From Symbiodinium microadriaticum (taxonomy: Eukaryota > Sar > Dinophyceae > Suessiales > Symbiodiniaceae): 64,000 nucleotides of DNA. The notes under the pieces were generated by a model. The model was not told the origin of the DNA and ran no database searches. It saw nothing but the letters and a program-made list of their open reading frames with translations. Every line of letters begins with the position of its first letter. Within the stretch, counting starts at the first letter, position 1. The stretch is from NCBI GenBank assembly GCA_001939145.1, contig LSRX01000682.1, positions 7,164 to 71,163 of the forward strand. Reading direction: 5' to 3'. The translations under genes were made by a program, and so were the position numbers. Of the stretch, positions 1 to 9,912 are shown piece by piece.

Positions 1-76
1 AATACAGAGGCCCCCTAGGGTTTAAAGAGTTTAGGGTTTAGGGTTGACCCGCCCCAACAGAGGCCCCCTTACCCAC
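1..76. repeat. Degenerate TTTAGGG-type repeat text
   Basis: Contains runs such as GGGTTTAGGGTT next to C-rich 'AGAGGCCCCC' pieces. No coding signal is visible. It resembles the telomere-type text found throughout the window. Confidence 0.5.
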
Positions 77-162
77 AGGCCCCTAAGTAGTTCCTTTTTA
101 TGGTTTATATTAATTTAGAATCCTATAAGTTATAATCCCAAAAAGGAACTACTTAGGGGCCT
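77..162. mobile_element. MITE-like TIR element (AAGTAGTTCC family)
   Basis: The ends are near-perfect inverted repeats: AGGCCCCTAAGTAGTTCC at the left and its complement at the right. The interior is AT-rich and has no ORF. The GTAGTTCCTTTT core is shared with the elements at 3713 and 41235, so they may be related. Confidence 0.7.
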
Positions 163-1060
163 ACGGGTAGTTTAAACCCACATATGCCCCAGGTGTATAC
201 CTGACGCACTAACCCAAGGAAGTCCACAGCCACTCCCCGAACCTGCTTGGCGTGGGCCGGTCGCTCACAGTCGCTGTCAGAGGGCGTGCGGGCTCGGGGG
301 AACAAGCCTCAGTGGCTTTTAAACCACTTCATGCACAGACTTCGCGATAAAAAGTTTGTTTTCGGTGCTGGGCCAGGCTAAGCTTCAACATGGTTCAACG
401 GTCGTTGTATTGTCTTGAGGCTTGCGGATTTTGCTAAGGATCCATCAGCGCGATCATTGGGCACTACACCCGAAACCCTGCAGTGGCCCTGCAGATACTT
501 TTTGCCTTGGCCCCTAAACCCTAAACCCCAGGATGCAGGAGTAGTGACGGCTGTTATCGCCGACTCCGGGGCGCATCCGGGTCGCAGGTAGTGCATCCTG
601 AGAATCCAAATCCTAGACAATCCTACAACCTAACCACCCTAAACCTTCAGCCCCTGAAAGCCACAAGCAAAACGAACCCTAAGCCCAGAAACCCCAACCG
701 CCCCTATCTCTGCCCCGAACTCGCGCTTCGCTCATGTTCCTCATGTTCCACGGGTCCCGAAATGCCTTGCAGGTTTGTTGCTCCAGGCTGAGGAGTGGGT
801 CCAAAGCGCCCAAGGAACTGACTGGGTTAATCAGCCCATGTGGGATAATATTTTGTTACTAGGAGATTCAACAATCCATTCCGTGGTGCCCTGGCTAAAC
901 CGGGCACCCAGGTCGCCCTGCATGCCGAGATGCGACCTCGGTTACGCTGCTTGTGGTGCCTTGAGCTGCAGGGAAGATGGCATGTTAGCGCGAGTCTGTG
1001 GAAGCGTCCTGCTTGTGCTGCCAGTTACAGTAGTTTAATCGTTGTGTCGGAGCTGAATAG
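163..1060. other. No supported gene; mixed unique and telomere-like sequence
   Basis: A GC-richer stretch at 235-300 is open on the minus strand but has no recognisable product. The rest contains scattered CCCTAAA-type words. Nothing here can be supported as a gene. Confidence 0.4.
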
Positions 1061-1067
1061 TAGGAGT

Positions 1068-1071
1068 GAGC

Positions 1072-1135
<64 letters not shown>

Positions 1136-1180
1136 AGTGCTAGTAGTAGTAAGTGCTAGTAGTAGTAAGTGCTAGTAGTG

Positions 1181-1228
<48 letters not shown>

Positions 1229-1273
1229 AGTGCTAGTAGTAGTAAGTGCTAGTAGTAGTAAGTGCTAGTAGTG

Positions 1274-1321
<48 letters not shown>

Positions 1322-1366
1322 AGTGCTAGTAGTAGTAAGTGCTAGTAGTAGTAAGTGCTAGTAGTG

Positions 1367-1414
<48 letters not shown>

Positions 1415-1459
1415 AGTGCTAGTAGTAGTAAGTGCTAGTAGTAGTAAGTGCTAGTAGTG

Positions 1460-1507
<48 letters not shown>

Positions 1508-1552
1508 AGTGCTAGTAGTAGTAAGTGCTAGTAGTAGTAAGTGCTAGTAGTG

Positions 1553-1600
<48 letters not shown>

Positions 1601-1645
1601 AGTGCTAGTAGTAGTAAGTGCTAGTAGTAGTAAGTGCTAGTAGTG

Positions 1646-1693
<48 letters not shown>

Positions 1694-1738
1694 AGTGCTA
1701 GTAGTAGTAAGTGCTAGTAGTAGTAAGTGCTAGTAGTG

Positions 1739-1772
<34 letters not shown>

Positions 1773-1980
1773 CAGCAGTAGTAGGAGGAGGAGGAGGAGC
1801 AGCAGCAGCAGCAGCAGCTTTGCAGCAGCAACAGCAGTACTAGTAGTCGTAGTCGCAGTCGCAGTCGTAGTCTTTGTAGTCGTCGTCGCCGTAGCAGCAG
1901 AACTAGTGGCCGAAGTAGCAGTAGCAGCAGCATCGCAGCAGCCACAGGAGAAGTAGCAGGACGACTGGCAGTGGCAGCAG
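1068..1980. repeat. (TAG)n array with 93-bp higher-order period
   Basis: This is a TAG/AGT trinucleotide array. Variant triplets (AAGTGC, AGTGG) recur at a fixed spacing: the word GCTAGTAGTGG starts at 1171, 1264, 1357, 1450, 1543, 1636 and 1729, exactly 93 bp apart. From about 1770 it degrades into AGC/AGG/AGT triplets. Open frames across it are low-complexity artefacts. Confidence 0.95.
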
Positions 1981-2143
1981 CAGGTACCCTTTCGAATTTC
2001 TGCATATACGATGGCCAAAGATTTTAGTTCAGAAATGTCTGGAGCTGAAACGGCCTTCAGTCTCAGAGCCCAAGCACTTCAGTCCAAACGCCGGAACGAC
2101 CGAAAGTGATGAGCCCACAACCCTCCATATTCATCATTAACCC

Positions 2144-2215
2144 TCAGATACCGAAGTTCCCACACCCCGAGCCAGGCGACTGCACGAGTGCACCGTCGGT
2201 GCCACGTCCCAGCTC
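2144..2215 (-). CDS. Short exon-like piece, unknown
   Basis: After a CCCAG| acceptor-like site, a frame begins with Glu-Leu-Gly-Arg-Gly and runs 23 residues to TGA. It matches the AG|GA exon-start pattern seen elsewhere in the window but has no recognised homology. It could be chance. Confidence 0.2.
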   Translation of the reverse strand, partial: ELGRGTDGALVQSPGSGCGNFGI

Positions 2216-2599
2216 CTGGGCAACAGCGGCTCGTCTCGAACGCTACATTCTTTCTTTGCTGAACCCCAAATTCAAAATCCCCCATGAACCGTCACAGAAC
2301 AGCTAGAAAACGGGCAGCTGCTTCTTGCACAGGGATGCCGGGCCTCTGGAGCCTGTAAGAGGCCTCCCACGGGGGCCGTGGGATGCCGGGCCTCTGAACC
2401 CAGAAAGAGGCCTGGCCCGACCCAAAGGAGGGCTGGTCTTCCGTGGAGCGCGTGCTCCCTGCCACCTGCAGAGCCTCAAGACTCCAGACCCCCCTAGAAG
2501 CCCTAGAATGTGCTAAAGTGCGACTCTAACTTTCCGGCAAGCTTCATCTGACTCCGCACTGCCGCGTGAGCAACTCATCGCCAGCGGTTGCTACCGAGC

Positions 2600-2700
2600 T
2601 TGCGAAAAGAGGTCTAAAAGCCATAGGGGTACTATAAGGGATCTATAGGGGTACTATGAGGGCATTATAAGGGTACTATAAGGTCTAAAAGCCCTAAGGC
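2600..2700. repeat. Short degenerate tandem repeat (GGGTACTATAAGG)
   Basis: The words GGGGTACTATAAGGG, GGGGTACTATGAGGG and GGGTACTATAAGG recur about every 20-25 bp. No coding potential is seen. Confidence 0.6.
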
Positions 2701-3712
2701 TTGCAGTTTAAAAAGGCGTGAGGTGGATAGATGTTTTCGGGCAGCAGGCTTCACGAATCTGCCATCCCTACGGGTGGGCTTCGAGCCACGTCAAAGTATT
2801 GTGCTTCAGGCGTAGACCCTGACATAAACTCTGGACCGCAAACCCTGCACTTGCCAGCAGAATACCATCAACCTTAAAACCTTGTTCATCATTCCCGCAC
2901 AATGTCCTTTATGATACTAGTATACACGTTGACCCAAAGAGTACATTGAACGCTTTACACCCCACCTTAAATACTGAATAGGTCATATGACCCAGAAACG
3001 GACCTTCATGTAGGGATTCTTTAGCAGCAGGAGAGTGTGTGTGTGTGTATGTACATGTATATGAGCTATTGTGGAACAAGTTTTAGGCATGGTAGGAATT
3101 TACAAAACGACAAAAGGTTACCTATTGCCTACTCAGCTACTTCTTGAATTGTGTTTAGCATGTAACGGCTTGAGGATGCGCGTGTCTGGGAAACCCTAAA
3201 CCCTAACGTAGCTGGCGGGGGCGGGCCGTCAGTTCCGTCCTGCTGGCATGCAGACAAACTGACAAAGAAAGCTTGAGCCAAAGATGCCGGGGGGGGCATA
3301 AAAAGAAAAGGCTTCCAAGAAGGGGTGTTGAGGGTTTAGGGTTTAGGGGCTTAGGGTTAGGGAGGGTTGGTAAGGTTCAGGCTTGAAGGCTTTCAGTGGG
3401 CTTTCAGGCTTTGGGTCAGATTCAGGGTTCAGGTTTGACGCTCTCTCACTCCGACTCGCCAGATGGAGAGGGTTTTAGGGATTGGGGCTTGGGTTTCTTG
3501 CAGAGTCTATGAGGGCCTCAAACAGGCTTTAGTCTTAGATCCTACCCTAAAACCTATACACCCAAAGCCACTATAAACTCTAAAACTCGAAAACCCTAAA
3601 AACCCGAAGCGCTAAACTCCTACACAGGCACTGCGCCAAGAGTTGAAAAAAGAAGCCGAAGCCGACAGCCATTGCACTGATTGGGTTTATGTAGGACAGT
3701 TTGGGGTGAACC
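2701..3712. other. Gene-free; telomere-like text at 3190-3640
   Basis: 2701-3180 shows no convincing frame. 3190-3640 is rich in GGGTTTAGGG and CCCTAAAACC words, changing orientation at about 3535. A short GT run lies near 3035. Confidence 0.4.
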
Positions 3713-3803
3713 TATAGTCTCCATTGTAGTTCCTTTTCGTGGCTCACCCGATTTCTATATGACAAAAGCGGTTAACCAACAAGTAGCTGCAATGGAGACT
3801 ATA
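3713..3803. mobile_element. MITE-like TIR element (TATAGTCTCCATTG family), copy 1
   Basis: Left end TATAGTCTCCATTGTAGTTCC; the right end is the inverted, slightly diverged copy ending GGAGACTATA. A second copy with better-preserved ends is at 41235. There is no internal ORF. Confidence 0.75.
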
Positions 3804-4004
3804 AGTATAGGGTTGACTTGACCCTGCATTGCTCTGGACGTTGGAACCTTAATCTCCGAATCCTAAAACCTAGACAGCAACCACACATTACATACGCGAT
3901 TTGCGCCACGGATTGTACTGCCAGCAAGAACAAAAAAAACGTGTACAGTCCACAGATTCCGAAACCTCAAGCAGAAGCCTGCAAGTCTTACACCCAATCT
4001 CCTA

Positions 4005-4102
4005 CTTGGAGGTTCATGGCTAGTTGTCAGTGTAGGGTGATAAGTCCCCTAATATGGGTTACAACTATATAACCCCATTATAACTACCCATGAACCTCCA
4101 AG
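4005..4102. mobile_element. MITE-like TIR element (CTTGGAGGTTCATGG family), copy 1
   Basis: Inverted ends are CTTGGAGGTTCATGG and CCATGAACCTCCAAG, flanked on both sides by TA. That fits a TA target duplication of the Tc1/mariner (Stowaway-like) type. Other copies are at 7553, 47758 and 54574. Confidence 0.85.
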
Positions 4103-4695
4103 TAGACTAAGCTTCCGGATCCACGCCCGCACAGCTCCCCCCCGCCCCCGCCCTTTTTTCAGCTCGTGGTAAGCTTTCTGAAGGGTGACTTTGATGACCA
4201 TGCCGCGGCCTCAAAAGAGCGAAGTGCACTTGGGGAGTTCTGGTACTTCGAAAGCAGGGGTTGCTATCCTGAACCCGAAACTCCCTAAACCCCATAGGTC
4301 CTTAGGGAATTACGCAAGAACAGTCGTCACATGCCATGGCAAAGTGCAGACGAAGGATTTACTTCACAGAGTCTCGGGCTACCAGGACACACCGGTCTGT
4401 TCCGTACCTCCAGGACGGAAGACGGCTTTGCAAAAACTCAGAGGTTTAGGCTTCAGGGTTTGGGGTTTAGGGTTTAGGCATGCTAGTCTATTTGCCTCAC
4501 GACAATGTCCATAGACGCACAATAATTAGCAAGATGTGAAGTTGAGACGCGCGACACTCGGTTCAGCAGTGTGAGTAGCAACATGCAAGGCGCTTGGGTG
4601 CAGTATGCTCTGAGTTGCAGGTAGTGCTAGGAGATCGATCCAGGTGTGAAGTCGGAGATCCAGCGGAACCTTTAATTTAGCTTTTTCGCAGCGTA

Positions 4696-7600
4696 TTAGC
4701 ACGCGTGCTCGAAGTAGCATGCCACACCGGCGTCAGCATGGTTCTGCTCCACATAAGCGCGGACCTTCGCAGGCCAGACAAGATCTTTCACGCAGGTCAG
4801 TACGCGCAGGGAGGGCAGCACGTAAAGGTCGTCCCAGGAGTGGCCGAATGCATTCAGTGCTTTGTCTGATCGCAGGAGCTCCTCAAACTCGACCAAGAGT
4901 GTGTTCACTTTTGGTGCCAGCTTCTCTGTATCGGCCAGTGCTCTTTCATAGCTGAAGCCTCTGGCAGTGTACTTATCCATCTGGTACTTCCTGTCTTCCT
5001 CACGGGGTCAGCGTTGGTATTCGAGTTAGGAGTTCAGGGATTGTAGGGGCCTGGTTTTGGGCATGTAGGTAGTCCTTACGCCAGTTCAGACATGTTCAGA
5101 CACTTTCTGCTTCCATCCCCGAGCCCCGTCCTCTCTGGCGAAATCCTTGATAGGCATCTGAAGGAGTCGGGGCCTCGTCAGTCCATGCATCACTCGCCGC
5201 AGCCTCGCTCAGGGCTCGGCTTTTGGCTGAAACCCCTCAGACACGCTGCTCTAGTCACTCTAGTCCTAAACCTTATGTACCTTAGCCCTACCCTAATCGA
5301 TCTGCCTAGTCTCTCTTTCTTGAGGGTCTTTATCAATCAAGGACCATAATGATAGGATGTGTCTACAGAAGGTGCTTGAAACCTGTCTAGTCTCAGGAGA
5401 CTTTGAATCTACCCGAAACTCTCAATCCAAACCCGAAGGCCAACCTAGACCGAAAGCCTTGTCTAGCATTGTCTTTGGCCCGAAAGCTTTACAAGAAGGG
5501 TCCTTGGAGCCCAATGCCTTGAACACCGAAAGCCCTAACCCAGTTTCCGAGACCTCCAAACTAAACCCTACAACAACCCATAGAATCCAACAATGAACCC
5601 GATACAAACCGTATATATTTGAGCTCTATCGCACACTACTCTGAAGTCTATACCCCCAAATTCAAAACCCCAAAGCCCTCAGACATGTAGACAGGCACAT
5701 CGAAACAAACCTTTAGTTTAACCTATCTTAACCCGACACAGCCTACCTTTCTAGGGCTCCGTATCAAGAATTCCTTGTATAAATCCTTAAAGTGGTAGGT
5801 TCCTCAGGGTGAAACCTAAATGCTATACCTTACCCGACTAAACCCTGGCCTCGTTTGCCAAGCCTTGAGGTCTTTCCTACCGGTCCGGCGCTGGATCAGC
5901 CGACCTTCTTCCAAGATGGGTGGAGGGGTGGGGCGGTGCTTACGGGATTTTATAGGGCTATAAGGTGCTATAATTGGTATAACGGGTTTATCCTACAGGG
6001 TTGTGTGACGAGAATGGACTCAACTGCTTCTGCACGCCCTCTTTTCGTTGCCTCGATACGATACGGATTATAGATTGTGGGGCTCATATAGGAAACTACA
6101 ACAGTTTTTTTGCAGCGGTTACTGGCTTTTGGGGCTGGGGTCTATAAGGTTTAAGGTCCGAGAGGTAGACTCGGGATACTGTACACTGCATACTAGGGTC
6201 GAATTGGGCAATCGGTCATGAGGGGGTTCGACCGGATAGGGGCCATGTTGGCTGCGCAGCACACCGGATCTGCGCACGGGATATGCAAAAAATCTTGTTG
6301 CAACATCGTGATTCAGGCTCTTGGGCACTCTATCGCCCCCACCCTATATCGCCATAGGCCATAGAAGTACAGAATGGCACTCGCCCAAAAAAAAAACGTG
6401 ACAAACACCCAAAGAAAACCGTGATAGAGTGAGAAGAGCGATACTAAAAAGCTTCGGGCAGGGTGCTTCTGACATAGCCTCAGCCACAGTACTCATAAAA
6501 TCCTGGTTCCAATCGCCCATGAGCCGAATAGCGAGCCACGATCTACCTGAAATAGAACCGAAGACAGCCAACCGGCAGCCCTTTCTCCACCTGAATCCCT
6601 CATGCTCGGCTCATGCCACGAAGGCAGCCCTAGTCCTTCTGTGCCTTTAAAGCTGCGTGGTCCATCAAGTCTGCACCCTACCCTAAACGCCCTCAAGCCC
6701 AGAAGCCCTACGGGCGCCATTGTTGCAACCACCCCGGAGGCGCCTGTTGTAGACTCTGCCGTAGACTCCACTGCTTCGATGATATCCTTCGACTCGCACA
6801 TCTTTTGCTCCTGGCGAGGTTGACTTCTAGTAGGCTGCGGGCTTTGTAGGGTTGAGGGCCACGGTATTTCGGGAGTGCTGAGGGATCCAAAGCCGAGAGG
6901 AAGAAGGGTTTAGGCTTCGGGACAAGGATTCATGACGTCGGAAATGGCAAGGTGGTGGGAGAGCTTCGGACCGCAAAAAAGCCTTCATTGAGTCATCCAG
7001 TACTGAAGTGTTTGCGTGGCGAAGTGTTCTAACGCATCAGCCTGGACGATAAGACTCATGTTCACCGCTGAAAGCGTGAGGTTCGAGGCAAAAGCTGTAC
7101 GGTGTGTACAAGGCCGGCAGTGCGGCGCAGGAAGGCACTGACAGAAAGGTTCGGAACCGGGCTGCTGGGCCCCCTTCACAATTCGCCCTTTTTTGAAGAT
7201 TGCAGAAGGCTTCCATCTCAAGCACGCAAGATAAAATGCGTTCAATTGAATCTGACACCCTCAGGAGGGCATGCTCGACGTCATCCATCTTGCAGGGGTG
7301 GTTTAAGCTTTAAGGGGACCTTCAAGATTGGAAAGCCTAGGATGTTGGCTATGTTGCCAGCTTTCCTCCTTCTCGAGCAGTTCCACATACCCAGGCCTTT
7401 CTCCCAAACAACTCTTGACAAAGCCCCCGCCTGCCCTTCTGAGTCATGCCAAGTCAGCACCGGCAGCATCTTCTTGCCGATCAGCGCAGTCGGCCCGGCC
7501 ACGTCAGCGTAGCCGTACCTGTATTGCCCATGTTTTCTAGACATAAACCCTACTTGGAGGTTCATGGGTAATTATAAGTGGGGTTATAAGTACGGTACCT

Positions 7601-9194
7601 ACTTACCCATGAACCTCCAAGTAATTTCCAGAACCTCAAACCCCATCTTCCCGCAGCAACATCGTGCCCGGGATCACGAAAGTGTGCAGGAGAACCCGGA
7701 CAAAGGCTTTTTGCCAACAGCCCTGGCAACTCTGAACCCTACCTAATCCTACCTATGTTAAGCAATGTAGCAGCCTTCTCTGGCAGTCCAGTTCGACGCT
7801 AGCGGCGCTTTAGACAAGAAGCAGCTTAACCGACAAGTATACACTTGAGGGTCTGGGATCTTGGATGTTGGTAATAATCCCGAAGCGACGAAAGAACCAA
7901 ACACAAACAAAGGTCTAAGTCTAAGTTGAAGTCCTACAGCTTGAAGAAGCTCTCTCCGCCGAGATGCACCAGACGATTGGGTTGCCAACCATGCCAGCCC
8001 AACACGAGCTCCACACGAGTGCAATACCTTTAGATGTTGAGGGTGCTTCCCCGTAAGAGCTCAGGGTACATACCTTCAGGGTTCGGAAGCATTTGTGCGA
8101 GATTTTCTCTCCGCGGGTAATCTTCATTGTGGCACCCAGTTACTTAAAAAAGCAGGAGTTCACGATAGCATAAGCGTAAACTCTCTCTCTCTCTCTCGCG
8201 CGCTCTCTGTGAAGCCACCGATTCAATCACTACTGTTACACCACACACCTTGAGTCCCAAAACCCTAAACCCCCTAAGCCCCACGGTAAAGTTTGGGATC
8301 TGAGCACTCGTGGACCTACGTCACGTAGCGCAGAAGCCCAAACCTCTGGACAACATAGGAGGGCCTGCATGATCAAAATGGCTTTTTGGTGGCGGGCTGG
8401 GATTTATGGTATACGATGACGGTCAGCGTGAGCAAGAAAGAAAGCTGCTGCGAAATGTGGATCCCTTCAGGAACTTGGGGTTTGGACCTGGCCGGGGAAC
8501 GGGCAGTGGTCGTAGATGTGCACGCCCAAACCTCTCGCTCCCGCCAGGGGCGCGGTCGATGCTAGTGGCACCTGCCACGTATTCAGAGAGCCCAATACCC
8601 CTTAAATAAGGAATATACCCTTAAATTATAGGGGCCTTCATATTATGATTTAAGGTATATTCCTTAATTAAGGGGTATTAGGCTCTCTGGGTATATGTAT
8701 ATGGGTAATTTTCTAACTTAGGGTCCCATTTGGGGTCCTTGTTGTAGGGGTGCCTTACTATTTTGGGGACCCAAAAAGGGACCCTAATTTAGAGAACTAC
8801 CCATATCATTGGTAAAAGCCGATGCATGCCGATGCCGTTTAGGGCTTGGGTTGGGGATAGCGGCTCAGACAGTATGCAAAAGATACCTTCAGATCCTTTG
8901 CACATATTTCCACGAATGAGCGGAACAGACGATGTTGACATGGGCTGGTGCGCACGTGCTGTGGCGCTGCAAGGGCATTGGTACACCCTAAGTTTAAGAA
9001 ACCTACAGAACCCCAATATAAAACGCCACAGAAGACCGCGAAGAAACAATAACCTGTAAGAAACCCAAAACCCAAACTCACGAAGAACCAGTCGTAGTCT
9101 TGCAAGCTCCAAACCGCGCCTTTCCCAAGACGGCCGAGCTCAACATCGCAACGGCAGCGGCGAGCGCAGCCAGTCGGCGCCAGCGCCGCGCCAT
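4696..9194 (-). CDS. GRX2: Glutaredoxin 2-type protein, 7 exons, signal-peptide-like N-terminus
   Basis: This is a GST-fold glutaredoxin, a family of glutathione-dependent thiol-disulfide oxidoreductases. Proposed exons (minus): 9194-9108, 8571-8501, 8027-7953, 7518-7440, 6810-6744, 5207-5104, 4980-4696. All joins are in phase and give 255 residues plus TAA; bacterial Grx2 is about 215. Exon 1 encodes MARRWRRLAALAAAVAML, a basic then hydrophobic leader suggesting secretory or plastid targeting. Exons 2/3 join to create HIYDHCPYCTRVE, the CPYC active site. Exon 4 has GPTALIGKKMLPVL and exon 5 MCESKDII, matching the family's cis-Pro and glutathione-binding region. Exon 7 has DDLYVLPSLRVLT and WPAKVRAY, matching the Grx2 C-terminal helical domain. 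Donors are GC, GT, GA, GA, GC, GT and all acceptors are AG. Intron 1 holds two TIR elements and intron 3 one. The exon 5/6 join is least certain, because the linker is shorter than in bacterial Grx2. Confidence 0.85.
7553..7621. mobile_element. MITE-like element (CTTGGAGGTTCATGG family), copy 2, intronic
   Basis: It has near-perfect inverted ends flanked by TA on both sides. It lies inside glutaredoxin intron 3, and its edge is about 34 nt upstream of the AG acceptor of the exon starting at 7518. Confidence 0.85.
8584..8690. mobile_element. MITE-like element (CAGAGAGCCC family), copy 1, intronic
   Basis: The ends CAGAGAGCCCAATACCCC and GGGGTATTAGGCTCTCTG are inverted, followed inward by CTTAAATAAGGAATATACC and its complement. 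It sits in glutaredoxin intron 1, ending 12 nt before the acceptor of the exon at 8571. Confidence 0.85.
8698..8806. mobile_element. MITE-like element (GGGTCCC/TTTTGGGGACCC family), copy 1
   Basis: Inverted ends are ATATGGGTAATT and AACTACCCATAT, with inner inverted AGGGTCCC...GGGACCCT. It abuts the CAGAGAGCCC element within the same glutaredoxin intron. Related copies lie at 25493 and 50995, and a diverged one near 47405. Confidence 0.8.
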
Positions 9195-9837
9195 GAGAAA
9201 GCGGTATGTAGGGCTGAGGCTTTGTAATGGACTCCATGGCCCAGTTTAGGGTTTAACTACACGTAAATTGTAAGGGTTTGGGGTTTGGGAGTTGGGGTTT
9301 AGGCTGGTCCAGGTTCGAACTCCAAGCGCGGATGTGGGATTCCTGTACAAAGGCTAGGTGCAGGACCTGGCTATGTAGTCTGGAAGAATGAATGTTCCGG
9401 GTCGAACAGATGGTAGGTCCGGTCGATGGAATGTTCTCATGATTTCGGTCAAAACGTCCCAAACATTCCCAACCCCTAAGCTCAGGACTTCCTGGCTCTG
9501 TCTCTTATCACAAGATGTCCTTGCACTCTGTTGGGGTCCCTCTCCGTCCCGCGGACTCAGAGCTCTGTGTTAGGGTCCCTAATTCATTAACAACACTCAC
9601 GCATTGTCTGGGCATGGTGTTCAACCCTAAAATACCCAAAACCCTAAACAGATTTTGGTTTAGGATTCCTAAACCCTAAACCAGTGACTCGGATTCCGGA
9701 CTCGAGGTTGGAGAATACAGGGCTTACGTTCGCACGTGGTCTGCGATCTGCAAGCCCTATAGGGCGCGGCTCGCAGTCGTGGGGACGCCGCACAGATTAA
9801 GCCCCCCTGCCCCCCCTAAAAGGGGGGATTATGATGG
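9195..9837. other. No gene; degenerate telomere-like text
   Basis: GGGTTTGGGG and ACCCTAAACC words occur at 9245-9310 and 9625-9685. A C-run/G-run hairpin (CCCCCCTAAAAGGGGGG) is at about 9812-9828. No coding frame is supported. Confidence 0.4.
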
Positions 9838-9912
9838 GGACCCCAAGACTGAGATACGGATCCCAAGATTAAGATAGGGACCCCAAGATTAAGACATGGA
9901 CCCCAGATTAAG
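9838..9912. repeat. Tandem repeat of GACCCCAAGATTAAGATA (about 3-4 copies)
   Basis: The phrase GGACCCCAAGA(C/T)TGAGATA recurs with small changes every 25-27 bp. Confidence 0.75.

Noticed and set aside
1698-2018. Poly-Leu/Ser/Thr frames in the TAG array
   Set aside because: Low-complexity trinucleotide translation.
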